A stretch of 64,000 nucleotides of DNA from contig NZ_KB905370.1 in NCBI RefSeq assembly GCF_000378985.1, positions 4,524,799 to 4,588,798 on the forward strand, read 5' to 3'. Under the pieces are notes generated by a model. That model did no database searches and had not been told where the DNA came from. It saw only the letters and a list, made by a program, of their open reading frames with translations. Below, one piece after another: positions 8,700 to 17,647 of this stretch (positions are counted from its first letter, which is position 1; every line of letters starts with the position of its first letter). The translations under genes and the position numbers were made by a program. This DNA is from Ensifer sp. BR816. GTDB lineage: Bacteria > Pseudomonadota > Alphaproteobacteria > Rhizobiales > Rhizobiaceae.

Positions 8700-10084
8700 C
8701 GCCGCACCGCGTCGACGACGATGGCGCTCAGATTGTCGCGCGCATTGCCAATCAATGCGTCCTGCACCAGGGCTTCGGCCGCGTGCTCGAGGTCTGCGTC
8801 GAGAAGGGCTTCGGCGACGGCGCGCTCGCCGAGCACGCGGATAAGGCTGCCGCTGCACAGCAGGAAGCGGTCGCCGGCCTCGACGCGATCGATCAGCGTC
8901 TCGGGAACGAGCTGCCGCTCGGCGCCGAGATAGCGCGTCAGGCGGCGCCTCATGCCGATCTCGACATGGTCGCGCGTCAGTGAGCGCATCAGGCCGTCGC
9001 GCAGGAGATAGCACCGCACATCGCCCGCCCAGATCACGGCAAAGCGATCGCCCTTGACGCACAGGACGGCGACCCTCGCGGCCGGTGCCTGGCGGCTCGC
9101 CGACGAGGCGATGGACTGCAGCAGCCCGTGGACGCGGCCGAGCTTGCCCTTGATATCCTTAATCGCCTCGTCGAGCGAAGCATGGCCGCCGGCGTCGGCA
9201 AGCACGGCGACGGTCATGCGGGAGGCCTCGGCCGCCGCCGGCTCATCACCGATGCCGTCCGCGACCGCAAACAGGCGGGCCGGATCCGATGCTATCAGCG
9301 CATCGGCATTGAGCGCCAGCCGCGTGCCGGGATGCGTTGCATGACTGTGCGCGATCTCAAGAAGCGGTGCCGGCGGAGAGGTTGGTGCGGGAATATGCGC
9401 GGCCGCCTCGTTTTCCACAACCTCGGCCCTTGCCGGTTCCTCACTTGCAGGTGCCGCCGGCCCGGCGGCGCTTTCGACCAGGCGGAGGAAGTCGACAGGG
9501 GTGGGGGGCGAGGCCGTGCGAAAACCCTTCGCCTCGCGGCCCGCCGCGTCGGTCTTCCACCAGAGGCTGCTGCTTTCGCGCCTGAGTGCTGCGAACCGTC
9601 CGGCGATCGCCGACTCCGGGGCGTGCGGCAGGCGTAGCCTTTTGACGTTCGCCATGAAGGTCCCGATATCGAAATCGCGGGCAAGCGACGTCTCGGCCAG
9701 GGCTTCGGCAGCCGTGAACCACGGCGAGTCGAGATAGAGCTGTCTTGGATGGTCGTCGAAGGAATGGAGCTGTGCGGCGATGACCAGCGGAAAACTGCGG
9801 CCGACCCGGTCCGCACTCGGCAGGAGCACGCCGGCGACGGTTGCCGGTCCCCAAAGGCCGCGTTCGACGATGAACCGCCAGACAGGCATGCCATGGAAGG
9901 CATCGCGCCAGTCATTGCCCAGACGGTCCTGGCAGGCGCGCAAGCCTGATTGCAGCCAATCGTCGAGTTCGCGTTGCAGCGCGTGGCCGATGCCGGTCGA
10001 GACGAAGTCACCGTGGGTGGGGAGCTTCCCGAAGAAGCCGATCCGATCGGCTTCCGCAGCCTTGATGTCGCTCGTCTGGCGCAT
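8696..10084 (-). CDS. tagF: TagF-PppA fusion, T6SS post-translational regulator
   Basis: 462 residues in two parts. Residues ~13-200 are TagF ('GFFGKLPTHGDFVS...WLQSGL', 'GVLLPSADRVGRSFPL'), a T6SS repressor family. Residues ~245-462 are a PP2C-type phosphatase: 'LFAVADGIGD' with Asp276, 'WAGDVRCYLLRDG' and 'ARDNLSAIVVD' with Asp450/Asn451. The usual CSDGL metal motif reads CSGSL at 410-414, so one metal-binding Asp is replaced by Gly, and the usual N-E-D near 259-261 reads N-A-D. Reduced or absent phosphatase activity is possible. The linker (~205-245) is Pro/Ala/Glu-rich. It starts 12 nt after tssM. Confidence 0.9.
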   Translation of the reverse strand: MRQTSDIKAAEADRIGFFGKLPTHGDFVSTGIGHALQRELDDWLQSGLRACQDRLGNDWRDAFHGMPVWRFIVERGLWGPATVAGVLLPSADRVGRSFPLVIAAQLHSFDDHPRQLYLDSPWFTAAEALAETSLARDFDIGTFMANVKRLRLPHAPESAIAGRFAALRRESSSLWWKTDAAGREAKGFRTASPPTPVDFLRLVESAAGPAAPASEEPARAEVVENEAAAHIPAPTSPPAPLLEIAHSHATHPGTRLALNADALIASDPARLFAVADGIGDEPAAAEASRMTVAVLADAGGHASLDEAIKDIKGKLGRVHGLLQSIASSASRQAPAARVAVLCVKGDRFAVIWAGDVRCYLLRDGLMRSLTRDHVEIGMRRRLTRYLGAERQLVPETLIDRVEAGDRFLLCSGSLIRVLGERAVAEALLDADLEHAAEALVQDALIGNARDNLSAIVVDAVRR

Positions 10085-10096
10085 TGCGCTGTCCCC

Positions 10097-13000
10097 TCAG
10101 AACTGCACGGGGCAGGAGAAATCCGCCAGCGCCGGGAGCCGGAAGGGGTTCAGCACGGAACCGAACTGCACCTCGAATTCCGCCACCTGCCCGTGACTTT
10201 CGAAGCGTGCGCGAAACAGATCGCCGCCCTCCTGCTTCAGCTCTGCCCGGTCGAAGAGACGGAAAGCCGACCAGTCACCGCTTTCGGTCGTGGCCTGCTG
10301 CCAGCCGCCGGGCTGGAAAGCGACGCGCGAGACATTGCTGCCCTGGCTCGATGGCCAGGAAATCGACTTCGCCTGGATCGGCCCGTGATAATAGACCACC
10401 CGTTCCCCGCCGATCTCCATCATCACGGCGTTTGAGGACTGCGACAGCGAGAGCGGCTTGATCTTGATGGAGATCGCCGGTTCGGTGGCGGAAGCCGGGA
10501 AGAAGGCCCGGCGAATCTTGTCGGCCTTCTCGAATTCGGCAATGCCGGGGCTGGGAATGCTCTCGGCGCCGAAGGTGCCGCGCCATCCCCACGGGCTTGA
10601 ACTGGTGTCGACGAAGGCCTCGAGACGTTCCTTGAAGAAGGTTTGGAACAGGCCTTCCGGGCCGAACAGGCGAACGAAGTCTCCCATCGGCACATCGCGG
10701 GGGGAATTCCGGTCGAAGGGATAGCGACCGGAGACGATGCCCGAGCAGAGGCTGGCGCCTTCGGCGGCCCAGAGATCGTCGGTGCGGGCGCGCGCCGTCT
10801 TGACGGCGAGCGAAGCGACGTCGACCGCGACGCCGGCCATCCAGGCGTCGAGCGGCGCTGGCAGGCCGCGGGCCTCCTGCAAGAGGTCCTGGTTGGCGCT
10901 CGTCAATTGGCTGCCGGCGTCGAAGACCTGTGCGATTTCTGCCGAAGCGGTGGAGGTGCGCGAGAGCTGGCCGTGAAGGGCCTGCAGCAGCGGCCGCAGG
11001 GACTCGACCTGGGTGCGGGGCGGCTCCTTTTCCGCTCCGCCTGACGCGGCATCGGCGTTCCGGGGCGGTTCGAGGGCTGCCCGGAGACCGGCATAGGGAT
11101 CCGGCGTATTGGCGGTGCTGGCCAAGGCCGCGGTCACCGCGCCATTCGCCGCATCGGCTGCCGAGGCCAGCTCGCCGCCTGTCGGCACCCGCAAGTCCGT
11201 CGCCGTAGCGATCGACCTTGCCGCCGCCTCGACCGGATTGGCGTCGCTGGCGAGAATGCGTGCAGTCTCGGTCGCCTCGGCCGGCGTTTGCGAGGGGCGG
11301 ACGCGGATGTCGGAAAGCAGGCTTGCCCACTGCTTCTGGAAGGCGTCGAAATAAAGCTGCAGCGCTGCCTCGGCAACGCCGTCGACGGTCTGCGGGGCCG
11401 GACTGACCGTTCCGCCGCGGACCCATTGTTCGTCGAGCGCCTCGCGTGCCGCATCGCCCAGGCGGGGCAGCACAACCGTGCGGTAGCCGTTCGCGGTGAA
11501 CAGGCCCGAAATCCCCTGGCGGAGCGGCGCCTTGGAGGTTCGGGTGAAGACCTGTTCCCCCAAAGGTCCGAGGGCGTCGGCGGCATTCCAGCCGGACAGG
11601 GCACGCGCCTGCCGGAAATTGGTGAGGATGTCGTAGGCCCGGCTCGCCAGCCCCTGAGCGCGGATCTTCTCGCGGGCCTCCGCAATGAGACGTTCGTCGA
11701 GATCGATCGGCGGCAGGGTCCCGGCGGCCATGGCCTCGACATGCTCGAGCAGCGCCTGTCGCGCCGGCGCGCGACCCTCGCCCGGATAGGCCGCCGCGAA
11801 CATGTCCTCGCTCTGCCGCGAGACGAATTCCCGGTCGAGCGGGCCCAGACCCCCCAGCATGCCGTAGAGCTTCAGCGCATTGAAGGTCCGGAGCGTTGTG
11901 CCGCCGGCCTTTATCTCCTTTTGCAGTTGCACGAGCATGCGCGGCAAAAGCAGTGCGGTGAGCGCCCGCTGGTAAGCGTCGCGGTGGCGCCCGGAGAGCT
12001 TGCTTTCCTGGTCGAGACCGAAGCTCACCGGCCAGAAGCCGGCCTGCGCGAAACCGGATGGCACGTTCCTGAGCTCGTCGAGCGCCGGCAGGATACGCAG
12101 GAAGTCGGCATCCGAGACGTCGCGCACGGATACGCCGCGCGCCAGTTCCTCATAGGCGTTCAGCCGCCGTTCTGCATCGGAGAGCGCGTCGAGATTCCGC
12201 CAGTAGGTCGCCGCCCAACTGCCGAGGACGACGACAAGCACTGCCGCCGCCGCTCCATAGGCGGCACGGCGCAGCAGCAACTGCCGGCGCGAAAGCCGCC
12301 GGTCGCGCGTCACCAGCGACGCTTCCGCGAAGATGACCTCCCGGAAGAGGCGCGACAGGAAATAGCTTCGCTTCAGGCGCGACGCGACGGGTTTTTCGTC
12401 CGTCTGCGTGCTGGAGGCGAGGTAAAGGCCGCGCAACAAAGGCGCCTCGACCAGCTTGGAGCCGGAGCACAGTTCCTGGAGCACCTCGTGCAGCCGGTCC
12501 TTGAGAGCTGCGAGTTCGGCGGGAAAGCGGAAGATGCGGCCGCGCGACTCGGCGTCCGGCTCCTGCTGAAGCCGTTCGATGAGCATTGCGTCGACGCGAT
12601 TCTGCAGATGAGCGAATTCCTCCAGAAAGCGGTCGGCTAGGTTGGCGGCCTGATAGCTCGCCTCGAGATCGAATGTCATGCCCCATACCTGCTCCCGGTC
12701 GGTCTTGCTGAAGCCGTCGAAGAATTCAACGAAGCCGGTGAGCAGGTCCACCTTGGTGAGGACGACATAGACCGGCACGCGCGCCCCGAGGAGGCCGTCG
12801 AGTTCCGACAGCCGCTGGCGGATGGCGCGGATTTCCTCCATCTGGGACTCTTGGTCGCGGATCCTGAGATCGGCGATCGAGATCGTCACCAGTACGCCGT
12901 TGACCGGCTGGGCGCGCCGATACTTGCGCATCAGGTTCAGGAAGCCTTCCCAGCCGGCCTTCGACGCACCGTTGAGATCGTCCTGGGTCGTATAGCGGCC

Positions 13001-13582
13001 GGCCGTGTCGATGATGATGGCTTCGTCGGCGAACCACCAATTGCAGTTCCGAGTGCCGCCGACGCCCTGGACCGAATTGCTGCCCAGCGCGTCGCCTAGC
13101 GGAAACTTCAGTCCGGAATTGGTGAGCGCCGTCGTCTTGCCGGAGCCGGCGGCGCCGAAGATCACGTACCAGGGCAGTTCGTAGACGTAGCCGAAGCGCT
13201 TGCGGGTTACGCGCCTCAAAAGTGCCAGCGCCTCCTTCAGGCGTCCGTGGATCTCGGCGACCTCTGCCTGCTGGCTGGCGGCGGCGTCCGCACCGGCGTC
13301 CTTGGCGAGATCGCCGACGAGTTCGGCATCGCGCTTGCGGGATTGGTAGAAGGAATAGGCGAGATAGGCTGCCCAGGCGGCAAGCACGAGGCCGATGGCG
13401 ATGAGCCGGGCAGTAACGCTCGCCAGCGGCTTGAAGTCGCCGAATGCGAGAAGATAGCCATAGAACCAGATGACGACGCAAATCGCCGCCACCCAGATGA
13501 TCGACAGGAACCGCCGGCCCAACAGTCCCGCATAGGAGTCGACATAGGATCTGAGGGTATAGAAATAGCTGAGCGGATTCAT
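10097..13582 (-). CDS. tssM: T6SS inner-membrane protein TssM (IcmF)
   Basis: 1161 residues, full length. Two transmembrane helices near residues 25-47 and 57-77, a cytoplasmic NTPase domain with Walker A GAAGSGKTT at 143-151 and 'IIIDTAGRY' as switch/Walker B, a third helix near 435 ('YGAAAAVLVVVLGSWAATYW'), then a large periplasmic part ending in the IcmF C-terminal beta domain. With TssL (and normally TssJ) it forms the membrane complex that anchors the apparatus. No TssJ lipoprotein is encoded in this cluster. Start and tssL stop overlap as ATGA. Confidence 0.95.
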   Translation of the reverse strand: MNPLSYFYTLRSYVDSYAGLLGRRFLSIIWVAAICVVIWFYGYLLAFGDFKPLASVTARLIAIGLVLAAWAAYLAYSFYQSRKRDAELVGDLAKDAGADAAASQQAEVAEIHGRLKEALALLRRVTRKRFGYVYELPWYVIFGAAGSGKTTALTNSGLKFPLGDALGSNSVQGVGGTRNCNWWFADEAIIIDTAGRYTTQDDLNGASKAGWEGFLNLMRKYRRAQPVNGVLVTISIADLRIRDQESQMEEIRAIRQRLSELDGLLGARVPVYVVLTKVDLLTGFVEFFDGFSKTDREQVWGMTFDLEASYQAANLADRFLEEFAHLQNRVDAMLIERLQQEPDAESRGRIFRFPAELAALKDRLHEVLQELCSGSKLVEAPLLRGLYLASSTQTDEKPVASRLKRSYFLSRLFREVIFAEASLVTRDRRLSRRQLLLRRAAYGAAAAVLVVVLGSWAATYWRNLDALSDAERRLNAYEELARGVSVRDVSDADFLRILPALDELRNVPSGFAQAGFWPVSFGLDQESKLSGRHRDAYQRALTALLLPRMLVQLQKEIKAGGTTLRTFNALKLYGMLGGLGPLDREFVSRQSEDMFAAAYPGEGRAPARQALLEHVEAMAAGTLPPIDLDERLIAEAREKIRAQGLASRAYDILTNFRQARALSGWNAADALGPLGEQVFTRTSKAPLRQGISGLFTANGYRTVVLPRLGDAAREALDEQWVRGGTVSPAPQTVDGVAEAALQLYFDAFQKQWASLLSDIRVRPSQTPAEATETARILASDANPVEAAARSIATATDLRVPTGGELASAADAANGAVTAALASTANTPDPYAGLRAALEPPRNADAASGGAEKEPPRTQVESLRPLLQALHGQLSRTSTASAEIAQVFDAGSQLTSANQDLLQEARGLPAPLDAWMAGVAVDVASLAVKTARARTDDLWAAEGASLCSGIVSGRYPFDRNSPRDVPMGDFVRLFGPEGLFQTFFKERLEAFVDTSSSPWGWRGTFGAESIPSPGIAEFEKADKIRRAFFPASATEPAISIKIKPLSLSQSSNAVMMEIGGERVVYYHGPIQAKSISWPSSQGSNVSRVAFQPGGWQQATTESGDWSAFRLFDRAELKQEGGDLFRARFESHGQVAEFEVQFGSVLNPFRLPALADFSCPVQF

Positions 13583-15114
13583 GGCGTTCTATTTTCCGGG
13601 AGCGTGCCGTTTTCCTGGACGGGCGCATTTGTGGCAGGCGTCGACGGGATGCGGGCCGCGTCCAACCGCTCGCCCGAATCGGTCAGGACCAGGATCTCGG
13701 TGCGGCGGTTCATCTCGCGGCCTTCCGGCGTCTCATTGCCGGCGATCGGGTCGCTGTCGGCCCGTCCGTCGGTGATGATCGCATCCGTTCCGGTATAGGC
13801 GGCGAGAATGTCGCCGACGGCCTTGGCGCGCGCTTCCGAAAGATGCCAGTTCGAGGGGAACTGCACGGTTCGGATCGGCACATTGTCCGTGTAGCCGATC
13901 ACAATCGCGCGGAACCGCTCGGCGGCAAGCGCCCCGCCGATCCGCTCGAGCAGGCCGCGAAACGGTGCGCTGACCTCGGCGCTTCCGACATCGAACAGGC
14001 CCGAATTGTTGATGCGGACGAGGAGGCGGCCGTCGGCATCCGACAGCGTCACTAGCTTGCGGTCGACCTCGGGCTGCAGGAAGGAGAGCAGGTTGTCGAG
14101 GCGGCTTCGCGGCGGCGCCCGTGGCGGCTCCGGCGGTTTCGGCTCCGGCGGCTTCGGCGGCGCCGCGACGACCCGCGGCGCTTCGGCCTTCGCCCGTGGC
14201 GCCTCGATCGTCAGGCTCGGCGTTTCATGCGGCGGCAGATTGGCGAGCCGCTCGAAGGTGGCGTCGGAGCGGCCATTGAGCGAGAAGGTGACGAGGATGT
14301 AGCCGAGCGCCAGGACAAGGACCAGCGCCGACAGCAGCGTCCACATGGCGACGGAGGTGCGCAACGGCTTGTGACGCGCCTGCACCCCTTGCCAGTGCGG
14401 CGACAATTCCCGCTCGAACACGCCGTATTGGCCGAGCAAGGTCTTGTAGAGGCTATCCCGGATGCGCCCGAGTTCCAGCGTGCCGCGATCCGACACCCGC
14501 GTCCGCCCCTCGAATGCCAGCGACAGGCAGAGATAGATCAGAAGCAGCAGGTCCTTGTTGGTGCCGGGACTCTGGTGGAAGTGGTCGAGCAGATCGAAGA
14601 CGCGGTCGCCGCCGGTCACGTCCATGTGGAAGGTCGAGACGAGACCGGAGCGGGCCCAGCCGGCGCGCACGCCCCACGGTTTGCTGAGGATGACGTCGTC
14701 GACGGTGGCGCAGACGATGTAGTGGGCGGCGCGGGCGCGCTCGGGGCTGATGCGTGCGGCGGCAAGGTCGCGTTCGTAGCGATTGATCGCTCCGAGGGCG
14801 GACCGCCGAAGCTCGTCGATGTCCGGCTGGACGTCGGCATGACGAAGGGCGTGGGCGAGATTGATGAGCGGTGCGCCCGACTTGACCAGCGTCGGAATGC
14901 CGTCGCCGCCGAAATCGAACGCCTCGACCAGCGACGCCACCGGAGAGCCGCGCGGCGAGGGCGGGCTCGCGGCGTCGCTGGCACTCTCGAATTCGACGAT
15001 GTCGTCGAGCATCTCCGCCATCTTGCGGGCGGACCTCGCCTTGCGGGTCCCTGCCTCGGTGATCTCGACGACGGTGGGCAGGTCCTGCCAGGAGGAAGAA
15101 CGTTCCTTGGTCAT
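13579..15114 (-). CDS. tssL: T6SS membrane protein TssL with C-terminal OmpA domain
   Basis: 511 residues. An N-terminal DotU/IcmH domain (residues ~60-240) is followed by one transmembrane helix near 250 ('TLLSALVLVLALGYILVTF'), a Pro/Glu/Ala-rich linker, and an OmpA-like peptidoglycan-binding domain ('VIGYTDNVPI', 'NWHLSEARAKAV', 'NRRTEILV'). I choose ATG 15114 because it overlaps the tssK TGA in an ATGA; the in-frame 15129 start would add five residues. With this start the sequence LPTVVE places a threonine at position 14, the residue phosphorylated by PpkA in Agrobacterium TssL. Confidence 0.92.
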   Translation of the reverse strand: MTKERSSSWQDLPTVVEITEAGTRKARSARKMAEMLDDIVEFESASDAASPPSPRGSPVASLVEAFDFGGDGIPTLVKSGAPLINLAHALRHADVQPDIDELRRSALGAINRYERDLAAARISPERARAAHYIVCATVDDVILSKPWGVRAGWARSGLVSTFHMDVTGGDRVFDLLDHFHQSPGTNKDLLLLIYLCLSLAFEGRTRVSDRGTLELGRIRDSLYKTLLGQYGVFERELSPHWQGVQARHKPLRTSVAMWTLLSALVLVLALGYILVTFSLNGRSDATFERLANLPPHETPSLTIEAPRAKAEAPRVVAAPPKPPEPKPPEPPRAPPRSRLDNLLSFLQPEVDRKLVTLSDADGRLLVRINNSGLFDVGSAEVSAPFRGLLERIGGALAAERFRAIVIGYTDNVPIRTVQFPSNWHLSEARAKAVGDILAAYTGTDAIITDGRADSDPIAGNETPEGREMNRRTEILVLTDSGERLDAARIPSTPATNAPVQENGTLPENRTP

Positions 15115-16451
15115 TCTCTTAGCGCCCACAGTTCCATTTCAAGGCCCGGAAACTCGCCGGCCAGATGCAGGGCGATGGCGCCCGACGTGTCGAGCTGCTT
15201 CCAGAGCGGGTTGCTGGTGTCGAGTTCGAAATAGACGGTGCCCGAGCGATAGGGCAGTTGGCGCGGCAGCACCGGCAGCGGCCGCACCGGAATGCCGGCG
15301 AGCGCCACATTGACCAGGTCGGCGATGCGCTCGACCGGGCCGATCTTGATCTGTGCGGGCAGCTTCCGGCGGACCTCTTCCGCCGGCATGTCGGCGCGCA
15401 CCGCAAGCACGAAGCCGGTATCGGCGAGGAGCGAACGGTCGTTGATCGTGCCGACGCGCACCCCGTGGCGACGCTCGACAAGGTCGATCAGCACCGCGGC
15501 CTGCTCCAGCACCGACGACAGCGAACGGCGCAGGTCGTCGAACACCGCGGCAAAGGTCGCTTTCAGATCATCGTGCCGGTAGGGCGGAAAATCGGAGGCG
15601 CGCTTGCTGTCCGTCGTGAACGTCGCCAGTTCGCCGGCGAGCCGGATGCACTCTTCGTAGAAGACGATCGGATGCAGCCGGGTCGCGTTGACAGAGATGT
15701 GCTTGAGCATCGGATCGGCGCGATTGAGGATCTGCAGCAGGAAGTAGTCGCCGACTTCGGCTGTGCCGCGCACGGTCGGATCGCCGATGCGCTCGGCGAT
15801 TGCCTCGGCCCGGTGCCGCACGATGCCGAGAAGTTCGGTGATCAGTTCGCCGAGACGTGGCACGGCCGCGCAGGTGAGGCTCGGCGCGATATAGTCCGGG
15901 TCGAGCACCACCGCCTTGTCGGAACGCACCTCGATGATGCGGGCAAGGCCGATGAGATCGTAGCCGGAAAGGTCGTCACCCGTCTTGAGGTAGCGCAGGT
16001 TCAGGCGGCCGACATCGATTTCCGCCAGGAAGTCGGCGTCGATATTGGCGTCCGGCGCCTCGTAATGGCTGGCGACGACGCGAACGTGATTGGGGCCGGC
16101 ACTGCCGTTCAGCGCAATGTCCGGCTTTCCGGGCTGGCGGGCTGGAAGCGCAAGATAGACCATCGCGTTGCGGGTCGACTCGTCGAGCGCGAGCGGAGCC
16201 GGAAGATCGGTATCGACGGGTGCCTCGAAAGGGGTTCCGTCGGGCATGATGCCGCGCAGGTTCGAAAGCGCGAACTGGCCGATTGCCAGCGCGCTGCGAT
16301 CGATGCCGATTTCCGCAACGCCCCAGGGATAGGGGCTGAGATGGCGGCTTGTCGTGCGCACGAGCCGCTCCGTCCAGCGATCGGATTGTTGGAAATGCTG
16401 CACGCGAAGGAACATTCCTTCGCTCCAGGCCACCCGGTTTTCGTTTCTCAT
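15111..16451 (-). CDS. tssK: T6SS baseplate protein TssK
   Basis: 446 residues, full length. It begins with the family N-terminus ('NRVAWSEGMFLRVQHFQQSDRW', here in part) and contains 'YPWGVAEIGIDRSAL', typical of TssK. TssK trimers join the baseplate wedges (TssE-F-G) to the TssL/TssM membrane complex. Start and end each overlap a neighbour (fha and tssL) as ATGA, indicating tight translational coupling. Confidence 0.93.
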   Translation of the reverse strand: MRNENRVAWSEGMFLRVQHFQQSDRWTERLVRTTSRHLSPYPWGVAEIGIDRSALAIGQFALSNLRGIMPDGTPFEAPVDTDLPAPLALDESTRNAMVYLALPARQPGKPDIALNGSAGPNHVRVVASHYEAPDANIDADFLAEIDVGRLNLRYLKTGDDLSGYDLIGLARIIEVRSDKAVVLDPDYIAPSLTCAAVPRLGELITELLGIVRHRAEAIAERIGDPTVRGTAEVGDYFLLQILNRADPMLKHISVNATRLHPIVFYEECIRLAGELATFTTDSKRASDFPPYRHDDLKATFAAVFDDLRRSLSSVLEQAAVLIDLVERRHGVRVGTINDRSLLADTGFVLAVRADMPAEEVRRKLPAQIKIGPVERIADLVNVALAGIPVRPLPVLPRQLPYRSGTVYFELDTSNPLWKQLDTSGAIALHLAGEFPGLEMELWALRE

Positions 16452-17647
16452 GTCTTGGGACCTGTCCTTCCTGTGGTATCAGCGCTCGGGTGGCTCTCGC
16501 CATGTTCGAGCATCGCATCGCGGAAGAACTCGAGCAGCGAGAGCTGCCGGTTCTCCCTTTCGAACTGAGCGCGGTAGGCCTGCCAGTAGCTGCGGTCGCT
16601 CAACCATGGCAGCCTGCGCGGTTCGGCGTCGACCCGCGCTTCGAGCGTGCGCGGCTCCAGCATCCGGCTTGTTTCGCGCACCAGCCGCTGCAGCCGGTCG
16701 TTGAAGTCGACCTGGCGCTCTATGAGGCCGTTGAAGCGCCGGGTCAGCGCACCCTCTCGATCATCGGCAAGGAAATCGCTTTCCTCGCCCGGCACCGGCG
16801 GATCGAGATCGAAGGTCGAATAGGCGCCATCGATCGCCTCGGCCATCCGGTCGAGCAACTGTTCGAGCTGGCGCAGCATGGCTGAGGGCGCACCCGGTAC
16901 AGATGCCGCCGCGACGGGTAGAGATACGGCCGACGCGGTCCCGTCCGGCACGGGGGCCGTCTCCGCGATGTCCGTCTCGAGCATCGGCTTCCGGCGGGGG
17001 CGTCCGAGCGGAACCGGGACGTGGGTTGCGGCTTGGTGCTCGTAGCGGTTGCTGTTGTCGAAATCGTCGTTCCAGTCGTCGGGCAGGATCGGCCTCGTGG
17101 CGGTTTCGATCGCCGGCGGGCCGTCCCAGCCGATCTCGACATTGCGTGACGACTTGCCGGCCGGCTCCCTTCGCGGCGCAACGACATCCGTCCAGGCGTC
17201 GGCGTCGCGCCGGCCGAGAATTCCATTGCCCGTGCGCCCGCCTGGCGCAATGTCGGCGAGGATCGACGAAATTGTCAGCGGCTCGTCGCTGAGCGCCAAT
17301 CGCGCATCCGGATCATCGAGCTCGAGATCGGCTTCGCCGCTGATCCTCACGGTGAAGGCGCATTCACCGAACTCGATCCGCGACTGGTCGCGCAGGCGGG
17401 CCGTATCGCCCTCACGCAAGACAACGCCGTCGACGCTCGAACCGTTGGCGCTTTGATCGCGCAGGATGAAGCCGTTGCGATCGCGCTCGATGGTACAATG
17501 CAGCTTGGAAACGAGCCGCCGGGAATCGGGCGCCTGCCAGTCGCAATCCGCACCGCGTCCGAGCGTTCTGCGGCCCCGCTCGAAGCTCCAGCCCTCGGCG
17601 CCGGCGCGGACTGGCTCTCCGGAGATCTGCCTGAGTTCAAGCCGCAT
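16448..17647 (-). CDS. fha: T6SS forkhead-associated protein Fha
   Basis: 399 residues. The N-terminal FHA domain carries its phosphothreonine-binding residues in 'LGRGADCDW', 'RRLVSKLHC' and 'DQSANGSSVDG'. The middle is low-complexity; the C-terminal ~180 residues ('LRQLEQLLDRMAEAIDG...ERENRQLSLLEFFRDAM') are helical. In Agrobacterium Fha binds phosphorylated TssL to activate secretion. The long upstream extension to 17728 is rejected: ATG 17647 has AAGGATGG before it, starts MRLELRQISGEP directly at the FHA fold and overlaps the tssG stop by 11 nt. Confidence 0.9.
   Translation of the reverse strand: MRLELRQISGEPVRAGAEGWSFERGRRTLGRGADCDWQAPDSRRLVSKLHCTIERDRNGFILRDQSANGSSVDGVVLREGDTARLRDQSRIEFGECAFTVRISGEADLELDDPDARLALSDEPLTISSILADIAPGGRTGNGILGRRDADAWTDVVAPRREPAGKSSRNVEIGWDGPPAIETATRPILPDDWNDDFDNSNRYEHQAATHVPVPLGRPRRKPMLETDIAETAPVPDGTASAVSLPVAAASVPGAPSAMLRQLEQLLDRMAEAIDGAYSTFDLDPPVPGEESDFLADDREGALTRRFNGLIERQVDFNDRLQRLVRETSRMLEPRTLEARVDAEPRRLPWLSDRSYWQAYRAQFERENRQLSLLEFFRDAMLEHGESHPSADTTGRTGPKT

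Noticed and set aside
10097-13582. Long plus-strand reading frames opposite tssM, tssE, vgrG and other genes (several over 300 codons)
   Set aside because: They are antisense shadows typical of high-G+C DNA, Arg/His/Gly-rich with no domains, while the opposite strand encodes conserved proteins.
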